Shown piece after piece: positions 36,847-44,253 of a stretch of DNA of 64,000 bases; positions within the stretch are counted from its first letter, which is position 1; each line of letters begins with the position of its first letter. The translations under genes were made by a program, and so were the position numbers. This stretch comes from Streptomyces sp. NBC_01454 (GTDB lineage Bacteria > Actinomycetota > Actinomycetes > Streptomycetales > Streptomycetaceae). Where the stretch lies: contig NZ_CP109460.1 in NCBI RefSeq assembly GCF_036227565.1, forward strand, positions 7,130,001 to 7,194,000, written 5' to 3'. The notes under the pieces are model-generated. The model ran no database searches, was not told the DNA's origin, and saw only the letters and a program-made list of their open reading frames with translations.

Positions 36847-37919
36847 CGGACACTCCTGTTCACGGAACTGCTCTGACGGATCATCAGCACCAGCAGCCAT
36901 GGCGCGCCCAGAGTGGCGGTGACCACTCCGACCGGCAGCCCGCTGACCGGCAGCAGATATTGCGCCACGAGGTCGGAGGCGAGCAGCAGCACGGCGCCGG
37001 CGAGGCCGGACAGCGCCAGCGTCCCGGCGGTCGGCGGCCCGGCGAGGAATCGCACCATGTGCGGGACGGCCAGGGCGACGAAGGCGACCGGGCCGGTGAG
37101 CGCGGCAGCCAGCGAGGCCAGCACGATCGCGATGACCAGGACCTGCAGCCGGGCGGAGTGGGTGTGGAGGCCGAGCGCGCCGGCCGAGTCGTCGCCCAGG
37201 TCGAGGACGGCGAGCCGGCGGTGCAGCGCGAAGGCGGCCAGCAGGCCCACGGCCACCGCACCGCCCGCGGACGTCACTTCGGTCCAGGTCCGCCCGTACA
37301 CCGAGCCCGTCGTCCACTGCAGGGCCGACCCGGCCAGCTCGGTGGGGAAGCGGACGACCATGAAGGTCACCGCCGCGGACAGGCCCGCCTGGACGGCGAG
37401 ACCGACCAGCACCAGGCGGGTCACGCTGACGCCGGAGCGCCAGCCGAACACCCCCAGCAGCACCGCGGCGAGCAGTCCGCCGCCGAGGGCGGCCAGCGGC
37501 ATCAGGGCCTGCGAGGCCCCGGCGGCCAGCATCGCCACCGCGCCGAACGAGGCGCCGCCGGTCACCCCCATGACGTCGGGCGAGGCGAGCGGATTGCGGA
37601 ACAGCCGCTGGAGCAGGGCGCCGGCCACCGCCAGCCCCGCCCCCGCGACGATCGCCGCGACCATGCGCGGGGCCCGGAACTCCTGGACCACCAGCACCGT
37701 CGCGGAATCACCGAGCCCGAACAGGCCCTGCACCGCGTCGGCGGGCGGCAGCGGCATGTCGCCGTTGGCCACGGACACCGTCACCAGGGCACAGAGCACC
37801 ACGACGCCGACGACGGCGGTCAGCGCGGTGCGCCCGCGTGCGGCACTGTGGCGGCGGCCGCTGCCGGTGCCGGCCGCCGGGGCCCCGTGCGGCGTGGCGG
37901 TGCGGAGGAGGTCGTTCAT
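36843..37919 (-). CDS. Iron-siderophore ABC transporter permease (FecCD), second
   Basis: The 358-residue FecCD-type permease has about ten helices. Family motifs are FRAPRMVAAIVAGAGLAVAG, LLQRLFRNPLASPDVMG with the conserved NPLA-P-x-G segment, and a cytoplasmic coupling region LGLHTHSARLQVLVIA. The N-terminal 25 residues are a hydrophilic extension. It pairs with the 37916-38962 permease; stops and starts overlap by 4 bp on both sides. Confidence 0.93.
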   Translation of the reverse strand: MNDLLRTATPHGAPAAGTGSGRRHSAARGRTALTAVVGVVVLCALVTVSVANGDMPLPPADAVQGLFGLGDSATVLVVQEFRAPRMVAAIVAGAGLAVAGALLQRLFRNPLASPDVMGVTGGASFGAVAMLAAGASQALMPLAALGGGLLAAVLLGVFGWRSGVSVTRLVLVGLAVQAGLSAAVTFMVVRFPTELAGSALQWTTGSVYGRTWTEVTSAGGAVAVGLLAAFALHRRLAVLDLGDDSAGALGLHTHSARLQVLVIAIVLASLAAALTGPVAFVALAVPHMVRFLAGPPTAGTLALSGLAGAVLLLASDLVAQYLLPVSGLPVGVVTATLGAPWLLVLMIRQSSSVNRSVR

Positions 37920-38962
37920 CGGGCCACCTTCCGGGCCAGCAGTGCCAGCAGCGGCGCGCCGAGGAACGCGCTGATGATGCCGACCTGCAATTCGGACGGG
38001 CGGATGACGAGCCGTCCGAGGATGTCGGCGGTGAGCAGCAGCAGCGGGCCGGCGAGCAGACAGCCGGGGACCACGATCCGGTGGTCGGAGGTGCGCAGCA
38101 GCTGGCGGACCAGGTGCGGTGCGGCCAGCCCGATGAAGGCCAGCGGCCCGGCCACGGCCACCGCGGACGCGGCGAGCAGCACGACGGCCAGCCCGCCGGC
38201 GCTGCGGATCTTCGACACCGGCACGCCCAGCGCCTGCGCCGAATCGTCGCCCAGCGCCAGCGCGTTGAGGGCCGGGGCGATGGCCAGCGCGACGACCAGC
38301 CCGATCACCAGCGTCGGCAGCACCGGGTAGAGCACCGACAGCGGACGCTCGGACAGCGAACCGGCCAGCCAGAACCGCGCCTCGTCCAGCGACCGCTTGC
38401 TGGTCAGCATGACCGTCGACGTCCAGGACACCAGGACGAGTTGCAGCACGGTGCCGCCCAGTGCCAGGCGCACCGGATCCAGGTCACCGGCGCGCCGGGC
38501 CAGCGCCTGGGCGAAGAGCGCGGCGGCCGCGGCGCCCGCGAACGCGAACCAGATGTACTGGACGGGCCGGGTCAGATGCAGGGCGTAGATGGCGGTGACC
38601 ACCGCGAAGCCCGCGCCCGCGTTGATGCCGAGCGTGGTCGGGGAGGCGAGCGGATTGCGGGTGATGCCCTGGACGACCGCCCCGGCGACACCGAGCGCCG
38701 CGCCGACCGCGAGCCCGACGAGCGTGCGCGGCAGCCGAAGTCCCGTCACCACAATGGCGTCCTGTCCGTGGGCGGCGCCGGTCAGCGCGTCCCAGACGGT
38801 GGACAGCGGTACGGACCGGGTCCCGAGGGCCAGACTGAGGGCGGCACAGAGTGCCAGCGCGCCGAGCCCGACCACGAGCAGCGGCACGCGCCGAAGGACG
38901 TTCGCGGCGGGACGCGCATCGGGCACAGGGGGTGCGGTGGCACGTGGTTTGGTCGTCGACAC
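37916..38962 (-). CDS. Iron-siderophore ABC transporter permease (FecCD), first
   Basis: The 348-residue FecCD permease has LRLPRTLVGLAVGAALGVAG, QGITRNPLASPTTLGINAGA and ALGVPVSKIR coupling motifs. It is the first gene of the iron locus. The GTG start at 38962 is only 11 bp from the iron box at 38974-38992, so its mRNA leader must be very short or the real start lies a little downstream. Iron-dependent repression by a DmdR/DtxR-type regulator is expected. Confidence 0.92.
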   Translation of the reverse strand: MSTTKPRATAPPVPDARPAANVLRRVPLLVVGLGALALCAALSLALGTRSVPLSTVWDALTGAAHGQDAIVVTGLRLPRTLVGLAVGAALGVAGAVVQGITRNPLASPTTLGINAGAGFAVVTAIYALHLTRPVQYIWFAFAGAAAAALFAQALARRAGDLDPVRLALGGTVLQLVLVSWTSTVMLTSKRSLDEARFWLAGSLSERPLSVLYPVLPTLVIGLVVALAIAPALNALALGDDSAQALGVPVSKIRSAGGLAVVLLAASAVAVAGPLAFIGLAAPHLVRQLLRTSDHRIVVPGCLLAGPLLLLTADILGRLVIRPSELQVGIISAFLGAPLLALLARKVAR

Positions 38963-38973
38963 GCGTCGTTACA

Positions 38974-38992
38974 TTAGGTTAGGCATACCTAA
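38974..38992 (-). promoter_or_regulatory. Iron box (DmdR1/DtxR operator)
   Basis: TTAGGTTAGGCATACCTAA matches the actinobacterial iron-box consensus TTAGGTTAGGCTAACCTAA at 17 of 19 positions, with only the two central bases swapped. It sits in the promoter of the FecCD permease gene. A DmdR/DtxR regulator loaded with Fe2+ would block transcription of the uptake genes, and possibly the whole operon down to the decarboxylase at 27516. Confidence 0.9.
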
Positions 38993-39250
38993 ATCCGCAA
39001 CCTCGCGCTCCGGATGCGGTCATCTGTCCCATATTCCGGACGGACGCTTCCCGACGGGCCCTCAACACCCCCCGACCTGGGGTGACCTACCCGCTGCCCC
39101 GCCCGCCCACGCACCCGTTCCACCGGCGTCCCGGCCGTGGATCCGGCGGGAGCGCCGCGGTGGGCGCCGGCCCGGCGCCGTGCTGGCACCCGGTGGGCCG
39201 CTGTGCTTTTCTGGCCGGGGGGCTGCCGTTTCGCTCAGCCGAGGAGCGCC

Positions 39251-40393
39251 ATGAACCCCGCCACGCCCCGTATCGCGATCATCGGCGCCGGCCCGGGCGG
39301 CCTCCTCTGCGCCCGCGTCCTGCGGCGCAACGGGCTGCCGGTCACCGTCTTCGAGCAGGAGGCCTCCGCCGAGGCGCCCGACCGGCACGGAGTGCCGGAG
39401 CTGTGGCTGACGTCCGGTCAGGAGGCGCTGCGCACGGCCGGTCTGCGGGCGGAGTTCGCCGGGCTCACCCGCCCGGCGGGCCAGGAGCTGCGGCTGCTCG
39501 ACCACACCGCGACCGTCCGCTTCCGGCACACCCCGGCCCCCGGCGCGGCGGGGCCCGAGATCGGCCGGGGCGCGCTGCGCCGGCTGCTGCTGGACTCCCT
39601 CCCGCCCGCGACCGTGCGCTGGGGCAGCTATCTGCGCACCCTGCACCCGCTCGGCGGCGGCCGCCACACCGCCGAGTTCGACGACGGTCACACCGAGGAC
39701 TTCGGTGTGGTCATCGGCGCCGACGGTGCCTGGTCCCGGGTGCGCCCGGTCCTCTCCGACGCCACCCCCCACTACTGCGGCGTCACCTTCGTCGAGGCCC
39801 GGTTCGAGGACGCCGACACCCGTCATCCGGACCTCGCCCGCCTGGTCGGTGACGGCATCATGCTGGCGCTCTCCGCGGGCAAGGGCCTGCTCGCCCGGCG
39901 CCACGGCCACGGCCGGCTCCGCGTCCAGGCCGCCTTCCGCGGCTCCCAGGACTGGGCGCCGGCGGCCGGGGTGGCGATGACGGACACCGCGGCGGTCCGC
40001 GCCGTGCTGCTCGACGCCTTCGCCGGCTGGGACGACCGGCTGCTGGCGCTGCTCAGGGACAACGACGGCGGATTCCGCAACCGTCCGCTGTTCGCCCTGC
40101 CGAGCCCGCACACCTGGACCCCCACCCCGGGGCTGACCCTGCTGGGCGACGCCGCGCACCTGATGGCCCCCTTCGCCGCCGAAGGCGCCGGCCTCGCGCT
40201 GCTGGACGGCGCCGAACTCGCCCTCGCCCTCGCCGGGGACCGCGACCCCGACGCCGCGCTCCATACCTACGAGACGGCCATGCGGCCCCGGGCGGCGCGG
40301 GCCGCCGAGGCCGCCGCCACCGCCCTCGCCGAGGCCTTCGCCCCCGACGCCCCGCACGGCACCCTGCGCCGGCTACGGGCCGAGGCCCCCTGA
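39251..40393 (+). CDS. FAD-dependent aromatic-ring-hydroxylase-type monooxygenase
   Basis: The 380-residue group A flavoprotein monooxygenase (PHBH/TetX-like) has an N-terminal FAD motif RIAIIGAGPGGLLCARVL, a central GADGAWSRVRP (DG motif) and the C-terminal GDAAHLMAPFAAEGAGLAL FAD site. The substrate is unknown; such enzymes hydroxylate or epoxidise aromatic and polyketide compounds. ATG 39251 follows GAGGAG. It diverges from the iron locus, with the iron box in the shared spacer. Confidence 0.88.
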   Translation: MNPATPRIAIIGAGPGGLLCARVLRRNGLPVTVFEQEASAEAPDRHGVPELWLTSGQEALRTAGLRAEFAGLTRPAGQELRLLDHTATVRFRHTPAPGAAGPEIGRGALRRLLLDSLPPATVRWGSYLRTLHPLGGGRHTAEFDDGHTEDFGVVIGADGAWSRVRPVLSDATPHYCGVTFVEARFEDADTRHPDLARLVGDGIMLALSAGKGLLARRHGHGRLRVQAAFRGSQDWAPAAGVAMTDTAAVRAVLLDAFAGWDDRLLALLRDNDGGFRNRPLFALPSPHTWTPTPGLTLLGDAAHLMAPFAAEGAGLALLDGAELALALAGDRDPDAALHTYETAMRPRAARAAEAAATALAEAFAPDAPHGTLRRLRAEAP

Positions 40394-40548
40394 CCTGCGG
40401 CCCGCCCGCCGCCGCGGATGCCGCCCCGCGCTCCGGTTGCGGCCCGGCCGCGCCCATCGGAGCATCGGCAGCGTACGGCTGCCGACCGGCAGCGGACGCG
40501 CGCGCAGCACCGCCGGGCCACGGCCCGGCGCGGAGGACGGGATGCACC

Positions 40549-41313
40549 GTGAAGATCACTGAGCCCACCCCCGGTGCGCCCTGCATGGTGGAGCTGGGCA
40601 CCTCGGACGTGGAGGCCGCCAAGGTGTACTACCGCCAGGTCTTCGGCTGGCGCGCCGAGACCGACCCGCGCGAGGAGGCGGGCGGCTACACCATGCTGTA
40701 CCTGGGCGACGCCCCGGTCGCCGGGCTCTCCCCGCTCTACGCCCCCGGGCAGCCCACCGCCTGGACCGTGTCCTTCGCGACGCGGGACGCCGACGCGCAG
40801 GCCGCCGCGGTCACCGAGGCGGGCGGGCGGCAGCTGATGGGGCCGATGGACGTCTTCGACCTGGGCCGCTTCGCCGTGCTGAGCGACCCGGAGGGTGCGG
40901 TGTTCTCGATCTGGCAGGCCCGTTCCTTCACGGGTGCCGGCGTGTTCAACGCGCCCGGCTCGCTCGGCTGGGTCGAGCTCGCCACCCGGGACGCCGAGGC
41001 CGCCAAGGCCTTCTACACCCGCGTCTTCGGCTGGACCGTCGGCACCCACGCGGACTACCCGCAGTGGGGCATCGACGGCGCCGACTTCGGCGGGCTGAGC
41101 GCGCTGGACGAGTTCTACCCGGACGACGTCAGGGCGCACTGGCTGCCGTACTTCGCCGTCGCCGACGTGGACGGAACGGCGGCCCGGGCCGCGGAGTCGG
41201 GGGGCATGCTGCTGGTGCCCCCGACGGATGTCCCGGCGGGCCCCAGGGTCGCGGTGATCCGGGATCCGCAGGGCGGCTCCTTCGGGATCCACCGTGCCGG
41301 TGCCGAGGGCTGA
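40549..41313 (+). CDS. Two-domain VOC (glyoxalase/dioxygenase fold) protein
   Basis: The 254 residues form two VOC halves. Each begins with an ELGTSDVEAAKVYYRQVFGW or ELATRDAEAAKAFYTRVFGW motif (about 15 and 147) and each ends in a DPEG/DPQGGSFGIH strand. Proteins of this type are metal-binding glyoxalase/bleomycin-resistance relatives; the function here is unknown. A second gene of the same family is at 53934-54734. GTG start. Confidence 0.85.
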   Translation: MKITEPTPGAPCMVELGTSDVEAAKVYYRQVFGWRAETDPREEAGGYTMLYLGDAPVAGLSPLYAPGQPTAWTVSFATRDADAQAAAVTEAGGRQLMGPMDVFDLGRFAVLSDPEGAVFSIWQARSFTGAGVFNAPGSLGWVELATRDAEAAKAFYTRVFGWTVGTHADYPQWGIDGADFGGLSALDEFYPDDVRAHWLPYFAVADVDGTAARAAESGGMLLVPPTDVPAGPRVAVIRDPQGGSFGIHRAGAEG

Positions 41314-41489
41314 GCCGGCCGACCCCGCGCCGGCCGCGCCGTGATGACGGGTCGTCACCCGACAACCCTTGCACTGTCACACGATCGGCCGCCTGTTCGT
41401 CGTTTCACCACATTCCGAGGGTGAAGTGCGCGTAATGTCCGACTGTGCACCATTGGGTGGCATTGCGCGTCAAGAACAGGAGACCCTCT

Positions 41490-41906
41490 ATGTCGACGAC
41501 CGAATCCCTCATGGCCCGAGGAAAACAGCTCGCGGCCGGCGCGGGCGCACTGACCGCGGCCCTCGCCGTCGGTGCGACGCTGCTCGCCGCCCCGGCCCAG
41601 GCGGCGCCCGGCCCCCTCAAGCCCTACGGCGTCGTCACCGCCAAGAAGGGCCTGAGCCAGCGTCAGTACCCCAGCACCGACTCCTCCGTACGGGGCTACC
41701 TCCGTCACCGCGCGCAGGTCGGCCTGGTCTGCAAGGTGCGCACCCAGAACGTCCGCGGCAACTCCGTCTGGTACCTGACGCGCGGTGAGCGCCCGGGCTG
41801 GGTCGCGGGGAAGTACGTGACCAACACGGGCTACGTCAAGTACTGCAAGGACGTGCAGCACGCCCGGGTGCAGCCGAACAACCCGGCGAAGCACGCCGTG
41901 GGCTGA
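41490..41906 (+). CDS. Small secreted SH3-like protein
   Basis: The 138-residue protein has a signal peptide (GKQLAAGAGALTAALAVGAT, cleavage near PAQA-AP, about residue 39). It then has a compact domain with RQYPSTDSSVRGYLRHRAQV, CKVRTQNVRGNSVWYLT and GWVAGKYV, the pattern of a bacterial SH3 domain. Two Cys residues may form a disulfide. Such proteins bind cell-wall or extracellular ligands. ATG 41490 follows CAGGAG; a second in-frame ATG at 41511 is less favoured. Confidence 0.75.
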   Translation: MSTTESLMARGKQLAAGAGALTAALAVGATLLAAPAQAAPGPLKPYGVVTAKKGLSQRQYPSTDSSVRGYLRHRAQVGLVCKVRTQNVRGNSVWYLTRGERPGWVAGKYVTNTGYVKYCKDVQHARVQPNNPAKHAVG

Positions 41907-41998
41907 TGGAGTCCCGGGAAGGCCCGGTCCGGTGCCGCGGAGGTGCCGGGCCGGGTCTTCGTGTGTCCGCGGCCGGACCGCGCGCCCTTCCGTATTAC

Positions 41999-42012
41999 TG
42001 GAACAAGTTCTA
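41999..42012. promoter_or_regulatory. KstR-like operator
   Basis: TGGAACAAGTTCTA fits the mycobacterial KstR consensus TNNAACNNGTTNNA exactly and is itself an imperfect palindrome extending to TACTGG..CTACTG. It lies about 90 bp before the acyl-CoA dehydrogenase start. KstR is a TetR-family repressor of cholesterol catabolism. Whether such a regulator exists in this organism cannot be told from the window. Confidence 0.6.
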
Positions 42013-42101
42013 CTGTGCCCCTCGATCCGGCAGCCGACGACCCGTCAGCTTCGCGGGCCGCCCCCGGGCCGGACGACCGGAGCGGACGAACTGGAGGGGC
42101 C

Positions 42102-43292
42102 GTGCACCTCGAATACACCCCCGAGCAGCAGCAGTTGCGCACCGAACTGCGCACATACTTCGCCCGGCTGGTGCCGGACGACGCCGCCGCACGGTATGCC
42201 GCACCCGCCGACCAGAAGCGCTTCTACCGTGAGACCGTGCGCCGCCTGGGTACCGACGGCTGGCTCGGCGTCGGCTGGCCCCAGGAGTTCGGCGGCCGCG
42301 GCATGTCCCCGATGGAGCAGTTCATCTTCTTCGACGAGGCCGCCCAGGCGGGGGTCCCGCTGCCGCTGATGGCGCTGAACACCGTCGGGCCCACCCTCAT
42401 GCGGTACGGCACCGACGAGCAGAAGGCCTTCTTCCTCCCCCGGATCCTGTCCGGCGAGATCGACTTCGCCATCGGCTACAGCGAACCGGACGCCGGCACC
42501 GACCTGGCCGCCCTCAAGACCCGCGCCGTCCGCGAAGGCGATGAGAACAGCGGCCACTACGTGGTCAACGGGCAGAAGATCTGGACGACCAACGGCGACA
42601 CCGCGGACTGGGTGTGGCTCGCGGTACGGACCGACCCCGACGCGCCGCCCCACAAGGGCATCACCATGCTGCTGGTCCCCACCGGCAACCCCGGCTACTC
42701 CTGCACGCTGATCAACACCCTCGCCTCGCACGACACCACCGCCAGCTACTACGAGAACATCACCGTCCCCGCCTCCCGCCGCGTCGGCGAGGAGAACAAG
42801 GGCTGGCGGATCATCACCAACCAGCTCAACCACGAGCGGGTCACCCTCGCCGCGCACGGCACCATGGCCATCCGCGCACTGCACGACGTCCAGCGCTGGG
42901 CCGCCGCCACCAAGCTCACCGACGGCCGCCGGGTCATCGACCTGGGCTGGGTGCGTGGCCGGCTGGCCCGCACCCACGCCAGACTGGATGCCATGAAGCT
43001 GCTGAACTGGCAGATGGTCGACGCACTCCAGCACGGCACCCTGACCCCCCAGGACGCCTCCGCGGTCAAGGTCTACGGCTCCGAGGCCCGGCGGGACGCC
43101 TACGCCTGGCTGATGGAGGCCGTCGGATCCGCGGGCCCGCTCAAGGAGGGCTCGGCCGGCGCGGTGCTCCACGGCGAACTGGAACGCGGCTACCGCTCCG
43201 CCGTGATCTTCACCTTCGGCGGCGGCAACAACGAGATCCAGCGCGAGATCATCTCCTGGCTCGGCCTGGGGATGCCGCGCGTGCGGCGCTGA
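42102..43292 (+). CDS. Acyl-CoA dehydrogenase, FadE29/ChsE2-like
   Basis: The 396-residue acyl-CoA dehydrogenase begins HLEYTPEQQQLRTELRTYF. It has the FAD/substrate motifs GYSEPDAGTDLAALKTRAV and HYVVNGQKIWTTNGDTADW, and a C-terminus VIFTFGGGNNEIQREIISWL. The overall pattern closely recalls mycobacterial FadE29 (ChsE2), a subunit of heterotetrameric steroid side-chain dehydrogenases. If so, a FadE28-like partner should exist elsewhere, since none is adjacent. GTG 42102 has GGAGG 4-5 bases upstream; the frame is open to 41943 but that would cross the operator. Confidence 0.85.
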   Translation: MHLEYTPEQQQLRTELRTYFARLVPDDAAARYAAPADQKRFYRETVRRLGTDGWLGVGWPQEFGGRGMSPMEQFIFFDEAAQAGVPLPLMALNTVGPTLMRYGTDEQKAFFLPRILSGEIDFAIGYSEPDAGTDLAALKTRAVREGDENSGHYVVNGQKIWTTNGDTADWVWLAVRTDPDAPPHKGITMLLVPTGNPGYSCTLINTLASHDTTASYYENITVPASRRVGEENKGWRIITNQLNHERVTLAAHGTMAIRALHDVQRWAAATKLTDGRRVIDLGWVRGRLARTHARLDAMKLLNWQMVDALQHGTLTPQDASAVKVYGSEARRDAYAWLMEAVGSAGPLKEGSAGAVLHGELERGYRSAVIFTFGGGNNEIQREIISWLGLGMPRVRR

Positions 43293-43322
43293 CCCGGCAC
43301 GGCAAGAGGAGGCGAGTCAGAG

Positions 43323-44222
43323 GTGTCCACGGGCGACCCGGGGCTGTTCGGGCCCCGTTCGGTGACCTGGCAGCTGCACGGCGATCCGATGATGTGGATC
43401 GCCGGGGTGCGCGCGCTGTACCTCCAGGCGCTGCACCCCCGCGCGGTGCGCGGCGTGCTGCAGAACTCGGACTTCCGGCGGGACGCCTGGGGCCGGCTGC
43501 TGCGGACCGCCGATTTCGTCGGCACCGTCACCTACGGCACCACCGGGGCCGCCGAACGGGCCGGCGCCCGGGTCCGCCGCATCCACCGCCGGCTGTCCGC
43601 CGCCGACCCCGCCACCGGCGCACGCTACGGCGTCGACGCGCCGGACCTGCTGCTGTGGGTGCACTGCGCGGAGGTCGACTCCTATCTGCACGTCCTGCGC
43701 CGCTCCGGGTGCCCGGTCGGCGACGAGGGGGCCGACGCCTACCTCGCCGAGCAGCGCGAGAGCGCCCGGCTCGTCGGCCTCGACCCGGCCGCCGTCCCCG
43801 GCGACCGGGCCGCGCTGGCCGCCTACTTCGCCCGCGTACGGCCCGAGTTGGCGCTCACCCCCGAGGCCCGCGAGGTCGACGCCTTTCTGCGCCGGCCGCC
43901 GACCCCGGCGGTGCTCGTGCCGGCCCGCGCACTGCTGTGGCAGCGGGTGGCCGGCCTGGCCTACGGCGCACTTCCGGCGTACGCCCACGACCTCTACGGG
44001 CGCCCCGCACCCCCGCCCGCCGCCGTCACCCGCCGGCTGCGCGCCACCGGCCGCCTGCTGCGCACCCTTCCCGCCACGCTCCGCTGGCAGCTCCCGCCCC
44101 GGCACATCCTGCGCGCCGTCGAGCGACTCGGTCCCGACACCCGCCCAGCGCCCTACAAGCTCCGCCGTTCCCCCGCCATACTGGAGGGGAAGCGGGGCAC
44201 GCAGGGGGAGCTGCGCGACTGA
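43323..44222 (+). CDS. DUF2236 / MpaB-like oxygenase-family protein
   Basis: The 299-residue protein matches the DUF2236 (rubber oxygenase/MpaB) family: VTWQLHGDPMMWIAGVRALYLQ, LQALHPRAVRGVLQNSDF, FVGTVTYGTT and LLLWVHCAEVDSYL. The conserved His/Asp residues are those that bind heme or metal in this fold. It is predicted to oxidise a lipid or terpenoid. It is 30 bp from the acyl-CoA dehydrogenase and probably co-transcribed, suggesting a shared lipid substrate. GTG start behind AGAGGAGG. Confidence 0.8.
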   Translation: MSTGDPGLFGPRSVTWQLHGDPMMWIAGVRALYLQALHPRAVRGVLQNSDFRRDAWGRLLRTADFVGTVTYGTTGAAERAGARVRRIHRRLSAADPATGARYGVDAPDLLLWVHCAEVDSYLHVLRRSGCPVGDEGADAYLAEQRESARLVGLDPAAVPGDRAALAAYFARVRPELALTPEAREVDAFLRRPPTPAVLVPARALLWQRVAGLAYGALPAYAHDLYGRPAPPPAAVTRRLRATGRLLRTLPATLRWQLPPRHILRAVERLGPDTRPAPYKLRRSPAILEGKRGTQGELRD

Positions 44223-44253
44223 CCGCGGGAAACGGGGACGGGGGCGGCGATTC

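Noticed and set aside
41340..41380. Possible terminator or operator CGGGT-CGTC-ACCCG after the VOC gene
   Set aside because: The 5-bp arms are too short to distinguish from chance in GC-rich DNA.
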